A DNA stretch of 64,000 nt from Lycorma delicatula. Taxonomy: Eukaryota > Arthropoda > Insecta > Hemiptera > Fulgoridae. The notes below the pieces were generated by a model. The model saw nothing but the letters and a program-made list of their open reading frames with translations. It was not told the origin of the DNA and ran no database searches. The stretch is from the NCBI RefSeq assembly GCF_047948215.1, contig NC_134455.1, positions 309,522,147 to 309,586,146 on the forward strand. The letters run 5' to 3'. The position numbers and the translations under genes were made by a program. This document shows positions 36,175 to 50,928 of the stretch, one piece after another (within the stretch, counting starts at the first letter, position 1; every line of letters starts with the position of its first letter).

Positions 36175-36601
36175 AAAAAAAAAATCTGTTTAACAATAAT
36201 GGGCATTTCGTGGGGACTGTGTGTGAGACTAGTGTAATGAGGAATGCGAGCACCTCGTGGGGGGCTAGACCGATCATCACCATCAACTGGTAAGAAACGG
36301 GGTACCTCTGGGGCGCTGTTTTGGGAAGTGCAATGGAATGCTCTTATAATAATATCTCTGCAAACAAACGTCCGATTTTCAAAATTCAATCGGGGTATTT
36401 GTTAGTTGGTTGAAGGCTAACTTTTTTATGCATCAGGTACACTCTCGATCTTACAGATCACGGTTACTCGGAAATATATATAAACGTATAGTACGGGTCC
36501 AGGAGGGTAGAGCTCTCTGGGTAGATGGGAATTGCGACCGAAGCAAACTCTGCAGGTGTCCATGGTTCCCCTGGCAAATCAAGAATGGTAAGCGAAGTAA
36601 G

Positions 36602-36650
36602 CTCTGTGGCTTGCTTCGCTCCATGAGATAGGTATCTCATGGCCACAGAG
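36602..36650. repeat. Nested hairpin
   Basis: The outer stem CTCTGTGGC (36602-36610) pairs with GCCACAGAG (36642-36650). The inner stem CCATGAGATA (36621-36630) pairs with TATCTCATGG (36633-36642), with a 2-base loop. Confidence 0.85.
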
Positions 36651-36659
36651 ATATCTGTA

Positions 36660-36710
36660 GCCAACTTAGGGGCTCCTCGGGGCCCGGCCCCGAGGAGCCC
36701 CTAAGTTGGC
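36660..36710. repeat. Perfect 51-bp GC-rich palindrome
   Basis: Two perfect 25-bp arms (GCCAACTTAGGGGCTCCTCG ... and its reverse complement) flank a single central C at 36685. There are no mismatches. It sits about 10 bp after the nested hairpin. Confidence 0.97.
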
Positions 36711-36790
36711 TCTGGGATTCCCCTGGACTGACCTGAGCCTCGAGGGTCTAGGTTCTGGTTAGACGGGCGGGCTAGTATTACATACACTAC

Positions 36791-39700
36791 AACCAAACAA
36801 GAGGGAAATTTTTGCACTTAAATTTAAAATTAAATATCCGTATAAATTAATTTTTTAAATAAACTATTATTATGAGATGATTTTTAAAAAGTTTTAATAA
36901 ATACCAATATTTATCAGTAAAAAAAACTCATGTAACTGAATAAAGTAAAAAGTAGGTTTAAAAAAAGTGAAAACTGATTTAGATGAAATTGCGAGCAGTT
37001 AAACTGAGCCCGGATAGATAATTTGTATCTATTTATCGTTTATTATGTTTACTGTTTGAATATATTTTCATGGTACAATTAATATTGTAAAGTACCATTG
37101 TAAGTAAATTTACAATGAAGTGTAATTTTATTCCACACAAATAAAGTATATTTTTAAGAGTCCTAATTTTATAGATTTTCAAACGGGTCAAATGAAACTA
37201 TTAACTTGTATGACAAAGCAACCATTGTAAAATTAACTAAAGATGTATTTTCTTTCCGCGACAATGATTTATAATAAAACGGTTCAAAGAATATAATCGG
37301 AAGCAAATGGAAGTTTACCGGAAACAGTAAGGGTAAAATTTTTCACATCCTGCTTTTACAGACATTTCTTGCATGTACAATATTATGCGGCCCCAGTACA
37401 TAAACTACAAACAAATAATTTGGGTTAAATATCTTTTATTTGACATTATAACTTTTTATGAGTTTACTACACTCGTATTAATAGAAATTAAAATTGCGTT
37501 ATATATTTTATTTTAAATTTCGTTAAAAGTAAACATTCAGATAAATTTTATTTTAAAAAATCCTGTTTGGCATATTTTAAGAAAAAATCGAAGAAATAAA
37601 CTAATTGCATATCAATTTTGGATCTCTATTTGTTTTACAATGACAGAAAAAAATATGATGAAATGTTTTTTTTTACAATATAAAACAAAAAACACAAGAG
37701 TTAATAAAATACTAACTGAAGTAAAATATTTTATTAGATAAGAAATTTTCAACGGTTGAAAGTTACTACTATATTCTATTGCGTACTATAATTATATTTG
37801 GTGCTTATAATTAATTATTATTACATGAAATTAGGTTGATTACGTGGATATCTATGATGAACTGGTATAATTAAAGTGGTAAATCCAACAGTAGCGTGTC
37901 AGTGACCAGAAGTAGTTTGTAGTATCCTATTAGTTGGACTATTACAACGTTATTAATGCAAAAGCAAACTATAAAAATATTATTTAAAACGAACGTTAAG
38001 CAGCAATTTAACATCCTCTAATATTTTTGGATAAACCTCTCTCTCATGATAAAGATTCATATTCTAGATAAAGTGTCGACAGATTTTAGATTTATAAATA
38101 TTAAAAACAAAATTGGTCGTTAAAGTTACTGTAATTAAATCTCACATTTAATTAGTTTACATTAAAAAAGTCGAGAGTAACTTTGAACTAGACAAACCTG
38201 GAATTTATCTTATTCTCATCATTTCTTGTTGAATAAAAAAAAAAAATTGATTCTACAATTTATACAAAAAAAGTCAGTATTTATATTTTAAAGACCAACG
38301 CTTAAAGCTGCAAGAATTTAGTTCTTGGAAGGATTCCGGTTCTAATCCCATTTCCTTGACATTTTCAAAGTTATTAATTCAACACCATATTTCTACAGGC
38401 AAGGTTTTAGCTTCGAAAGAATAATTCTTCTTTTACAATTTACCTTGTACAATAGAATAAACTTCTTAAAAGACAATAATAAAGAGTAAGACGTAATAAT
38501 TTTTCCATTCTTCATTATTGTTTAGGCTTTGAAATCAGCACCAACTTAAAAGTATGAACTGAAAAACTAATTTTAATTTTATTTTTATTTAAAATATAGG
38601 AACGATTACAAAAAAAAAGCCATATGATTGCAAAATTACATTGGAAGAAATTTAAAAGACGGGAAACTTGTGCTATGCAAAATATTAATACACTAAAGCG
38701 ACCCAAAAAAAATTATTATGTAGCATTATTAGGTTGCTTTCTGGAAAACAGGAAATTATTATTAGTTTTTTTATTATTTTTTAAGAATAACATTACTTTA
38801 TTTCACCACACTGTAAAAACGCAATATTACGCTAGAACGATGGAAAAAAAGATTTAAAAATTAAATCGTCTATGTACATCATGTAATTTTTCATTTAAAA
38901 AATATTTCCAATCAAGTTACCAGAAAGAGATATCATGAAATTACTAGATAAATTTTCTTTATCTTTACGAAATAAAAGTCATCAAAATTAGTGCATTTGG
39001 TAAAGAATAAGGTCTGAATATAAATAAATATCTACGCATCGAGTTTAAACCGATTTATTTCCGATTGAAATATTATCAAAAGTAAAAATCCCTCACTCTA
39101 CCTTTGGAATTCATACTTAATAACCAAAACACTTTTTAGAAGAACAAACCCGATGTTGACAGTATTCTGCAGAATAACATGTTAGAAAATTCACAGCGCT
39201 TTTATTTAACAATATTAACTTTTCTTATTTTAATTTATCTTCTTTTTTTAAATGAGGGTTGATTTACGAGCTCGCTCGTATACACTCAGATTCACACAAT
39301 TATTATTTGATATATGTTACACGCTGATGACTGTTGAAAAGTTTTATGTTGGTATTCACCCATCATCAGCGAGCGTACTGATGAAAGAACATTTATTTAA
39401 ATATGATGAATATTAGCTCTGCGCGATAAATTTAAAATTAAAACAGTTTCCCGTACGTAAAACAGAGCGGCGTTCTGTGTACGATACCTATTTTATAATT
39501 AAACAGTTAGTCGTATAAATACTATAACAACCAAAATACGTTAGTAAACATATCTCAAACAATACATTTATATTTCTTTGGATTGTAATAAATAATATCA
39601 TATCTTTCCTAAAATTTTAATTTTTGACATAGCCAGATTTATAATTTTTTTAAAACAAACCAAAAAGTGTACCTTTAAAATCATTTAAAAAAACAGTTAT

Positions 39701-42379
39701 TTTAAATATTTTGAAATTATACTAGAATATGGTTTTGGGTTAACTCATTTTGGGTTAATTCATTATAAAACAAAACCTATTTCTTTGGTGAAGTTCCTAC
39801 TTAGCTACAAAACATACGATAACAAATGAAAATTAATTTATGTTGTACCTTTGTTATTGATATATATATATATATACAAATTGTCGCACTTAACTGATAA
39901 TAAATACACAAGCCATTATATTACACTGTATTTTATAAATGGTAATTTAAAATCACAATGAATTCTAGGGCATCTTTTTCTTTTTTTCACATCTCTATGA
40001 TTGAAATAATCAAGGTCATTTTGAAGAATAAGGAGAAAGCCAGTAATAATTAAAAGACAAAGTAATAATTAATTAAATTGATTACCACCATGTAAAGCTA
40101 CGTACATAAACAATTTTTATATTATTTGTTTTTTACACATAAATGTAGTACCTATTTTTCATTATTCACAATTAAAAATATTCATCATTTAACCTAGTGT
40201 ATATAAAGAACTTTATTAATAATTTATTGAAAATTGATTAATTATTATAAGAATGAGATTAACCATTAATAATATTAACAAACAGGTGAACTATGTATGT
40301 AATAATTAAAAGATTTATGGAACATTAAAACAATAAATTTTGTTTGACATACTCATTCTTTATTACATTTTTACAAACTTATTTCGTAACGGTTGTACGA
40401 TAAAAAGTTAAAGAAAAGTAGACATGTCTGAGAATAATTATAATAATAACTACTATTATTATTATTATTACTACAGAATTTTTATAATTGAAGTATTGTA
40501 ATAATGTAAAGAATAAGTAAACGGTGTATATTAAAGTACAATACAGTATGTTCTAAAATAATTATTCTGCAGCGATTGGATTCAAATAATTAAATGTAAC
40601 TATTACTTATAATTGAATATTAATAGATTTTTAATTAACGGCACTTCCTCTTTTAACTAGTTCCAGATAATAAAAACCCAAATACCAAACTGCAGCTTGA
40701 CATATAAACCACTAAAAAAAATAAAATTTATTTTAACATTTAAATATTTTCATGAAAAATTTGATACCATCAACAAAAAAAGTGAAAGGTATTCACACAA
40801 ACCCCATTCAATTTTTTTATCTTATATATATTGAAGTATTTTAAACAAATATTACCTTGGTAAAAACTGTGTTCCTTTTCTAATCGTAGCGATTTCGTTA
40901 GTGAAAAAAAAATTATAATGGTTGATTTTTAATTTTAAAATAGTAAAACGAAAATTAAACAAACAGTGCTGGCTACATTCAAGTATACAACAAAATAATT
41001 AAAAATATATATATTTAACTTTTTAAGGCATAAGATTAAAAATTAATCCTTGATTACGATGTGATAACAAAAGCAAGATATTTAACCTGCGAAAGTACCA
41101 AATGTGTAAGCAGGATCAAATTTTAAATTAAATCAAAACTGTTATGTTTAATTAAAATAAACAATTAATAATTAATGATTTTTTTTTCATTATCCCTGTT
41201 TTTATTTTCAAAACTCTTTGCTTCGCCAAAACTGATTTTTTTTGTGTAAAAAAAAAATAAAAATAAAATTAATAAACTTTTTTTAATTATATAAAGCCCG
41301 TTTTGATTAAACATAACCTCTGATAAAATGGGGATAACATTTAAAAAAATCAGTAGCTGTTATTAACAGATTTTTTTTTAAATTCGAAAAATATACTTTT
41401 CTATTAAGATGCAATTTCCTATTTATAAATGTATTACTATATCGTATTAGGGAAAGAGAACAAATGTCCACTGTTATTTATAGATTTAAAACACAACATT
41501 TTTTAGAAAATATGAAATTGTCAAATAATACTAGTACCTAACTTTTATTTTTATTAAATATTATCTGCTAATATAACTTTAAAAGCAAACATATAAAGGG
41601 TGTATTACGCATTATAGATATGACTGCTGAGCAACTCAAGGTAAGCTCTGAAGAACTATAAAGAGCAAAAAAAGAAGTACATTAACGTGCCAAGAAATAT
41701 GTTGAAAATGGCGAGTCCATTTTTAAACATTTATTATAAGTATAATGCACTTCAGTGTACTGTTTTAAATAAAATTAAAATTTTTCTACCTTTTCCCAGT
41801 TTTATTCAATTTATATTAAACCATTTTGTTCAAAATTAAATTTTCTACAAGTTTTGTGTGTTTATTACCTATATAAGAAAGTTATTGTACGTTAAACACA
41901 AAATGTTTTGTACGTTAAACAATATGCGTACGTGTTTTGTACGTTAAACAATATGTTTGTTTTCATCCCAAATTTAAAAAAAAAAACGACTGTATATACA
42001 GTTCTGGGATCTATTTTAATTTTTCAGGTCAAAAACTATAAGAAATCACTAATTTTGTCTCTAAATTGACGTCGTAAAAATTTCAGTAAGACCTCATTTC
42101 ACCGGAGAAGTTGAAAATCGAGCAAAATCTTTCACTGTACTAACTCGCAAAATAAGCATTTTAGCGATTTTTCCATTATTTTCACAAAAAGTATAGGTTA
42201 TGAAAGTCTCAAAACTTACTCTTAGTAAACTGAGAAAAACATGAATCAAATTACTTACAGATTTTTCAAGTTAATATTGCTATAAACAATCTTTTCAGTT
42301 ACAAACATTAAGCCAGTCAACGCAAAGTTGATCACTAATAGGTTACATCCATCTTTTTAAAAATGATGACTGCAGCCCA
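36791..42379. other. AT-rich noncoding
   Basis: No gene is recognised. A mildly GC-richer patch at 39260-39480 is unassigned. A short tandem of TTTTGTACGTTAAACAATATG-type units lies at about 41886-41958. A donor-like AAG|GTAAGC at 41638 follows only a very short open frame. Confidence 0.45.
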
Positions 42380-42510
42380 TTACTGGGTAATATAATAATA
42401 TATATATTACTGCAAGATATAATAATATATCTATCTATATTTAGATCTATATATCTATATTTAGATATATAGATCTATATCTATCTATATATCTATATTT
42501 AGATGTTTTA
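42380..42510. repeat. Low-complexity TATC/TATA/TTAGA tract
   Basis: Irregular tandem of ATCTATATTTAGATCTATAT-like units rich in ATCTA and TAGAT, capable of self-pairing. Confidence 0.8.
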
Positions 42511-43184
42511 TATTTATTGTGGGCTGAGTTGGGAACCCAGTGCTTGAAGGAGAAATTTAATTTTTTTTTTGTTTGGTAGGGGGTTGTTCGTATCATAATA
42601 CAATTTCTTAGATGCTGCTGATAGTTCTCATCATTCTTCTCTTTTCCTTATCCTTAATACTTATCTTTCTTTTTCCTAATTATTTCTGCATCATTTTTGG
42701 TTGTGGTGTAGATCCTATCATTTCCATGTTGAAGATGCCTATCCTAGGATTTCGTTTATTGCCTATTGGGTGCCCTATAAACGTAATATATGATGTATCA
42801 GTTAATCGAGGTAAATTGATTCCTCTAATATACGAGTTACAAGTGAAAAATGAAAACAAATAATTAAAATTTAAAAGTAAGTGAATTCAAAGGAAATTTT
42901 TTCATAAACCAGAATGTCTTTGACAAAATTTCTAATTGCCAGTTTTTCTTTTTTTAGAAAATATCATCTGAAATAAACAATTTTTATCGTTCATTTCCCT
43001 TAAACAATCATAAATAATTAATTTTTAATTTTCATTACTATTCCAACAATTGAAACAAAATTTAATAAAACTTTTATTTTTGAATCAGAATAGTACAACT
43101 TTTTTTATTATCTTCTATTAACAGTGGCATCAACAATTAATATCATTACCCTCTGGAGTTTAGCTGTAAATGTACCGGTAAAAG
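42511..43184. other. Noncoding
   Basis: Open frames on both strands across 42610-42870 (83 codons plus, about 55 minus) have no recognisable domain. It could be a worn transposon. Confidence 0.4.
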
Positions 43185-43270
43185 TGGAATTTTGAGCAGA
43201 CTCAGGCCTACCAATTTTGATGATGAGTGGTTAATTGAACCAAAAACACTGGTATTCACGATCTAAATTT
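43185..43270 (-). mobile_element. SINE family B, eroded body fragment
   Basis: On the minus strand, TAGATCGTGAATACCAGTGT and GGTTCAATTAACCACTCATC match the family-B body (consensus TAGATCGTGGATACCGGTGT and GGTTTCAATTAACCACACAT). The head is missing. Confidence 0.65.
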
Positions 43271-46200
43271 ATTCAGTTCATTTTATTCGTATTTTTTAAT
43301 AAATAGAAAATCAAAACATAACAAATAATGAAAAGCATACAAACCATAAATTTTTGTAAAATTCAGTGAATGGATTCAAGAATGTTACAAACCATAATTT
43401 TATTTTAAAACACTAACATTTTTTGTTTTATGTTATTTATTTGGAATACTTTCTTTTTTTAAAAGAAAATAGATCAGTTTCTATGTTTTAAATATTTTCA
43501 ATTAAATATTGATTTATAATAAAAATATAAAAAGAAAATTATTAACATTTTCAATGTAAAATGGAAGGTGATCCACAAATAAGTATTTATGATGACTGAA
43601 GTATAATAAATATGCAGGTGGGGATTTATATTAAAAAAAAAGGTCTAGACTGTTGAGAAAAATGGCCTTGAACAATATTCTGACTACCAAACAAGTAGCA
43701 GAATTATCTAATACAAGGGACTCAATAAGGAAGCTAACAATATCCTAATAAATCAAAAATAATTATACAGGATTTGAGAAGAAAAACATCTAATCTGCAA
43801 AGAAATCTAACTTTGATAGTATGATAAATTCTTAGTACACTTACCATGATAATCATCCAAATTTTAATAAAATAGCTGTGTCAACAACAACAATAATAAT
43901 AATACTAGTAGTAATAATAATATTTTGAAACGAATTAATCATTCATTTTAATACAAAAAAAAACATTTATATTAATTTATCTTCTTCCTTATTATAAATT
44001 AGTGTCATAAATGCAGGGAATGTGTGTTAACCGGTCTAAAAAGTTATGAATTATATAATTTATTTAAATAAATATAGTATAAAACAACACATATAACTAT
44101 AAAAAAAAAATAAATGTGAAACATTTGTAATAGAAGTAAATTATTTTTGTATCGTTGTAATTGTAACATAATTTTTATATATTATAAATTAACTTTTATA
44201 CAAAAGGATAAACATTTCGTGTAATTATGAGTATACACGCCTATTCATCACAGTTTTGATGTTTTTCACTTTCAGTATAAATGAAAATGAGGTAAGACAT
44301 ATAAAAATTTTGAGAATAATGTTATCTTGTTATTGATATAATATTCTGGAGGAAGTCTCCAAGTGTCTAGTGCAGCTATCTTGAGTGAGGACCGTAGGCT
44401 GCTGCGTCTTTTATTTGTGTACTTATAGTTTTCTAAATCCATGGATCCCCAAACCAGTATGTTTTGTTAAGTAAAAACCAATAAAAAAAATGGTGGCCGA
44501 GGAAAATATTGAGAAGCAATTTAACGTTTAAACAAAACTGGATTATTCGGGCTCTGAATTATCAACTTCCCGCAGGAGAGGAGAAGTTCTTATAGATCCG
44601 AGCTAAATATGTAATTACATTTGCTTGACTATGTTTGAATCACCAAAAATAAAAATAATTGTTGATTATGTTTCTGCTTGTTAAGAATTAATTATCAGAT
44701 CTGAAGTTAAAAGATATATTAGAATCACTTTAAATATGTATGACTAAATGTTATTCAAGCAGAATATGTGTAATGAAATATAGATTAGTACGTATGTGTG
44801 ACAGTTATTATCAATGTTCTGCGCATCTTACTGCCAGACTAGAATAAAACTTCTGTAAATTAAAACGAAAAATATTCTGATAAACATAATCAGAAGTTGT
44901 AGGTATTTTTACTTTATATATTTAATCAGAATCGTCATCAAAAGTATTTAGTTAATAATAGTTTCATTCCTGACTGTTAAACTAAGGTACTATGTTCGTT
45001 TTTCGACTAGGTTTTAAATTTTTACGGAGTGAGAACTATCTTTTGACAATTCACCAGTTATAATCCTAGACGAACAGAAGAAAAATATATAGTATATACC
45101 AATTTTTACTTCTTTTTAAATCGGTTGCCATAACCTAATGTATAGGCAATATGAATCGCATACAAGTAATGAAAATGAAATAGTTCTTTCCAAGAATAAC
45201 AAGCATCCTATTTTAAGTTTAATGAAGTGGTTCCTTATTGCCTATTCAAAAAGCTGAATATTTTGTCCCATAGCGACTCGTTAAGGGTCTAAAATGCACG
45301 TGTTATTCATTCAACCTTCACTCTGTTCCCCACACGGACTTGGTCTATAATGAATATTACTGCTTTCAAAGAAAGTAAATATGAATATCGCTATTAATTA
45401 TTTGTTCTTTATGTTCATGAATATATCCAGCTCAAGGGGAAAACACTTCTCTCCTCACTTTTTGTTATAAACCTGGCATGTTGTACTTGCTATTATTGAG
45501 AATACGCATACTATTATCACCCATACAATTTTCTTTAAAATGAAAAAAGTAGCATCAGAATATTTAAAATATTAGTAATTAATTGTAGATGAAATGAAAA
45601 TTAAAACTATTTAAATTTGTTATATTAATCTATATCTAACGTAGAAACTTAAAAATATTTTCTAAAATGATTATTGTAATTTCAAAACATGAAAAGTGAA
45701 TATAAAAGTTGATAAACAACTTTGTGAATCACATTTTGCGTCAATTTTAACTCTTTAAGATAACATTTGCAATTTTGTAAGATTATTTATAAAAATCTAA
45801 AAGAAAAAAATGTTCAAGTGGAAACATTAAAATACTTATCCTTGCGTAATCCAGTTTTTAAAACAAGTTAATAATTTAAAGATAATTAATTTTGCTACAT
45901 TTTGTCATAATTTGGTGTTTTATACATTTTAGTATTACAAATAGCATTTAAAATCTAAGAAAATAAAGAACTTTTAGTTTATGTTAACAAATAATACCCT
46001 GAGAATTGAAAACAAAATTATTCCTGAAGCTATCAAAATTATATACTTCAACAATAGATTAATTTTTTTTTACAGATATTTCTAAATAATAGAAGTTTAT
46101 TTTAGTACAATAAACAATACTTCTGTCTTTTCATCCCATTAGTAGAATTTAAAACAGGTATTTTTATTTAGGTTTATAAAATCAATAATTTTAAATTTAA

Positions 46201-47449
46201 ATTTGTTATAACACTGATTTTTTTGTTTTTAATATTGTTACAAAACGTTAATCTCATTGCTGGTAAAATCTAGAAATATCCTACTATAAAAAAATGGCTC
46301 TTTATTATCTTGAATTTTTCAAGCTTTGAGTAACTGAATTTTAGATGACTGTCCATGTTTTTACTACTAAATGAACACATGGTTTTCATTTTTTATTTTA
46401 TAATAGCTTAAAATTTTTTTTTGTAAAGAATTAAAAACGTCATTACGAAATGAAAGATTATTCTTTCAGAATGAAAAGGAATTCCATGAACAAAAACACA
46501 ATCCTTTATAAAGGTATCAAGGGTGGCCAGGTAGTGCTATCTCATTTAGCGGTTAATAATACAAAAGAGGGATGACTTTTCTAACATCTAGGTGACTCCC
46601 TTTAACAATCTCTATTAGAAAAGTTGTGTTTAACCATAGTAGTTTGGAAAGCATGGGAATTAATTATAAGGTAAATACGTTTTCTCCTCAAAATCAGTAT
46701 CAAACATACAACAATATTTAAGTGTTGAATTAACTGATAAATCTCTGGATTACGGGTTCGGGATTGTATTAATAATAATTAAACAACAGAAAGGTGATAC
46801 GATATTATAGAAGAGAAAATAAAATACCAGCTTTCAGCAAATTTCTTATTTAGTCAATAAAATGGATAGATACGAATAATGAAATTAATTTATCAAAAAT
46901 AAACTGGCATAAGCGATGAATCTTTTTGTACTGGATTGAAGTGTGCTACTGTTAAAAATCTGACTAAAAGTTCTTTGGAGTGTAGAATTAAACGGCAACA
47001 AAACATGACCAGTGGGAAAAATAAGACAGAAAAAAGAACTGTTAAAATGTAGAGAGAGAATACGGAAAAATTAAACGAGTAGATAAACTAAAAGATTAAT
47101 GAGTTTGAAGACGATTTGGGGAAGAGGTTTGGGCAGAATTGTGAAAAAATAAAGTAATGGTTTGTTTTGTACATAGAAGACGATGATTACAATATTTTTG
47201 TCGAATAATTCTGGTGGTAAACTTATCTACGTGTACTAACCGAACAAAAATTACCACAGATCGAAAATAAAAAAAAAAATAACATCAAAAAGGTTTTTAG
47301 ATTGGTTCCAAACAACATCACACGAGTACATTAAGCTAAGACTACTTGAAAATTCATCAATTAAAACTGTTAAAAGTCTACCATTGCACGCAAATGATCC
47401 TGTGTTTATTTTATTTTTTGAGACGATTAGAATGTCTACAGTTTGTTCA
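43271..47449. other. AT-rich noncoding
   Basis: Balanced-composition patches at 44340-44620, 45230-45510 and 46500-46640 contain no recognisable frame. The second may be a diverged copy of the 14.05/26.24 kb repeat on the minus strand. Confidence 0.4.
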
Positions 47450-48303
47450 GTGGAACAATGAATAGATGTATTGAATACCTCTAACTGATTTGAAGGAAAG
47501 AAAGCCCAGTAACAGTTAACTCTTCTATATTCCTGATCCCCTGTAGCGGAAGACTGCCGCCTTATGACGATCCCGGTCGCCCTCCTTTCTTATTAATGAT
47601 AGCTTTACCGGAGGAGGTCTTTTACACTCTTTAAACTTGATAACGCAACACAGTCATCAATCTAGACTTTGACACGATGCCACTGATGCAAATGCCTCGG
47701 CTGATATTTCCATCAGTGTATTTGCACAACTTCCTATCGCCTTCGTATGACCTCTTTTAACACCATCACTTATCGTAACTTACAAACCCTCAACTATCAA
47801 ATTAACCGATTCGCGGAAGAGTGATCTCCACGCCTTCCTCTAACAAAAACTCTTTCTAGTCTAACTTCAATTATATGCACTTGGATCATTACTTGCACTT
47901 CCTATGATAATTATTTAGATTTTGCAATACTTAGATAAATACTATGCACTTAGATCAAACTTACTTGATTGAGTGTTTAAACACCAAAAATACTCATATT
48001 CAACAACACAAGTGTTGATTGCAACAACGACAATTTTATCCTACAATTTAGTTTATTCAAAGTCCTCCTGATTTAAAAATCAAGAAAGATTCAAATTTGG
48101 TATCCTGTTATGAAAACTTACTTTACTCTCTCTGCTCTGGTCCTCTACATTCAGTTTTCTACTGTGAATGATGCTCTAAAACAGCTGTCGATGGATGATA
48201 ATGAAATAAATTTTTTATACAGTTTGAAAAAATGCCACGCCATACCAGGAGTCAAACCTAGAACCTCCGAATAAAGGGAGAGACGCTACTATATCTGACT
48301 GGA
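47450..48303 (-). mobile_element. SINE family A variant, split by a nested insertion
   Basis: On the minus strand the family-A head (48303-48231; GGAGGTTCTAGGTTTGACTC) runs into ATCATCCATCGACAGCTGTT. It resumes after a 608-bp insert with the TTACTGGGCTTTCTTTCC ... CATCTATTCATTGTTCCACT tail, which is found uninterrupted at 50929-51173. Confidence 0.7.
47533..48140. mobile_element. Unclassified element inserted in a SINE, with imperfect duplication
   Basis: Alignment to the empty copy at 50.93-51.17 kb shows an extra block of about 600 bp. TCTTCTATATTC (47521-47532) before it and TCCTCTACATTC (48141-48152) after it match at 10 of 12 positions, consistent with an aged target-site duplication. 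Its first 200 bp match the repeat at 21.2-21.4 kb. No protein frame is recognised. Confidence 0.65.
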
Positions 48304-50928
48304 GATCATGCTATCGTACGGCAAATATTAGGATGTAACTTTGTCGATCATTCTTCAAAGCAATTTTCGATTCATTTCTGAATGGATCGCAAGTGGTTTC
48401 AAAGAAGAGACATTGACTACGACCAAAAAATCCACACTAGTTCTACTTTTTCTTGGAATATCTATGCAACAAGCAGCAGAAAAAATAAATTATGGTGTTT
48501 TCCATAGAAGAGAACCATTAAAAGGAAAAGAAATCCTTGGGCCCATAGGCCTTCGTTTGTTCAACCTAAAGCGATGATGTAAAACACAAAATAGTCTTTA
48601 AATTACGGGAAATATAATTCCATACGATGTTTTCCGGGTAGTATTCCGTCCCATCGTCAGAGAAAAATTAGGATGAGATTTTTATGAATCATATGTATAA
48701 TTATTTTTTTGTAAAAATATAAAACTAATTTCATCACACTGTTCTCTGAACTAAAATAATGGTTAGTCCATCTACTTTTCTATTTTATTTTGTTCCTAAA
48801 ACAGTGAAGATCACAACATGGAAGTTGATAATATGATCTGTTGTTAAAATTATCCTTTACTTAACTAGATAAGGAAAACAGTAGTTTAGATCATTATTCA
48901 CAGTAATAATAACAAAAATTAACCAAATTAATTAATATAACATAGCTGTAATGTTTTTTTTATTTTGTAAATAAGGGTATTTTTAAGATATTAATTAATA
49001 GTTTTCTTTTAATTATTAAAATTTGTATCGTTTTAAATTTTAGGAAGTAGGCTCATAATAGCTTACTCTTATTACATTTACATTACGTTACATAATCTAA
49101 CACTGCAAGGAAAATACTACAGAGTATTAGTAATGTTGATACTATTACTAATATAATATTATTATTAGTATTGTGTTATTATTGCTATAACATATTTTGA
49201 ATATAACATTGTAAAATATTATTAGTTAATTATGCATTTACTAATACAGCAGTTTAACTAACTTAATCACACACATATTCAACAAAATATACACACGTAA
49301 CAGAGAATCACATAACTACATTAATCACCCGTTTAAAACAGGACCGTTCTATATTTCAATTACATTAATCAGAATTATCCATCAAACAAATGCTATTGTA
49401 ATATAATAAGAGAAATTACTAGAGTACGTTATCAACTGGATTATTTGATTTATTAATTATTACGCAGTTATTCTGACAATTTACATTCTTTAAAAGTTAT
49501 AACGACCTTCGTTTGAAATTGGTAAAAGGATTTATATATCCAATACAAATTTACACCCAAGAAACGCCCACTGTCTAATGCCGTTTAGTTATCAACAAAC
49601 TATTTAATAAAATCAGTTAAATTAAACCATCTTAATCTCTTAAAATTTAATAATAATCATTATCATTTAAATCATATGCTGTGGACAGATGAGTAATATT
49701 AAAAGCTAATAATAGAATTTTTAATTATTCCCTCTCTGATTAGAAAACAGAGATTTGCATCAAACTATTCAAATATATATATATATATATATTTGAATAT
49801 ATACACAACTACTAAAATATACAGACTGTTCAGAGTTATTTTTCTGATTTTACATTAATAAGAATGTCATAGAATTTGGTGAGTGTCATTATTAATGTAA
49901 TTTGAAGTAGCCGGACACACTCCATCCCTATTGAGTTAAATCAGTATGTATTAATTGAGTGTTTCATGACACACGGTTGGTCTACACTATCTTCCCTAAA
50001 TTTTCTTAAAGGTATGATGTATATCTGAGCTATAAGAGGCATCAATTAATGTTTTTTCCCTGGCATTCATTTTGCAGTCAGTCACTTAGGAGATCATAAT
50101 GAAAGCAAGGATCAGTGTTACAAGGATCACTTGTAACACTGAATATTATTTAAATTTTAGTGAAAATTGTATGGTGAAATGAAGCTACATATTAGAATTA
50201 ATAAAGAAGGCAACCGCTCCACTACTCTTTTTCCTTAGTAAGTCAGGTATCGGATACTTATTATTCTTCGGAATAGTATAATATTTTAGGAAGTGAGTGA
50301 TGATGACTCATACTAAGACTCCTGCGACTGGTTATAGCACTTAATAAATACACTGGAAATACTGTTTACTCTTTCCCTTGAATGCTTATTAGATTTATTT
50401 CACCTAGAAATAAACAAATTTGTACTAAATAAACAAATAATCCTGTTTTTTTATTCCTTAATTAATTGTTAAAATAAAATCGTGTTAAAGATTTACCTTT
50501 CAAAACAATTATCAGGAATGAATGCCTAACATTGACTCATTAGGTTTAGAATAGGGAACGCAAGAAAATAAAAGTTATTGTTGGTATTATGTATTAATCT
50601 TTAGATCGTTTATTTAGTTTGTTTGTTATATTGTAAGTTAAGATATCCTGATAATCCATTTGCACCATAACTTTCCCTCTAAATCAGAAATTTTCTTTCT
50701 CTTAATCTTAATTTTATTGTTACAAACTTGACATAAAGAAAAATGAAAGCCCATGCAGTTTAAATATAGGCACGACTATAAGAATAAAGGTATTCACACA
50801 ACAATTTATTTATTTTAATTATTGTTTAGATTTTTCAACTGTGGCAGTGACCTGTATTTAAAACTAGTGAAGTGACAATAAACAACACAGAGTTCTTTAT
50901 TTTTATTTTTTGACAATTACAATCTGTT
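48304..50928. other. AT-rich noncoding
   Basis: No gene is supported. A 78-codon frame at 48341-48577 has no recognised family. A 10-bp stem with a 5-base loop lies at about 50115-50139 (GTGTTACAAG / CTTGTAACAC). A balanced patch at 49890-50140 is unassigned. Confidence 0.45.

Larger units (their letters stand above)
36175..36790. other. GC-rich island with nested hairpins, unclassified
   Basis: About 600 bp of much higher GC than its surroundings. On the minus strand it is open for stretches (for example 36464-36664, with LTILDLPGEPWTPAEF), but no family is recognised and frames break. The island may be an old retroelement. The hairpins are described separately. Confidence 0.4.

Noticed and set aside
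36464..36664. Minus-strand coding sequence in the GC-rich island
   Set aside because: The frame is open for about 66 codons, but it crosses perfect palindromes and no homolog is recognised; treated as repeat island.
42612..42863. 83-codon membrane protein
   Set aside because: The hydrophobic start is a run of TTC/CTT/ATT codons. The opposite strand is equally open, and no family is recognised.
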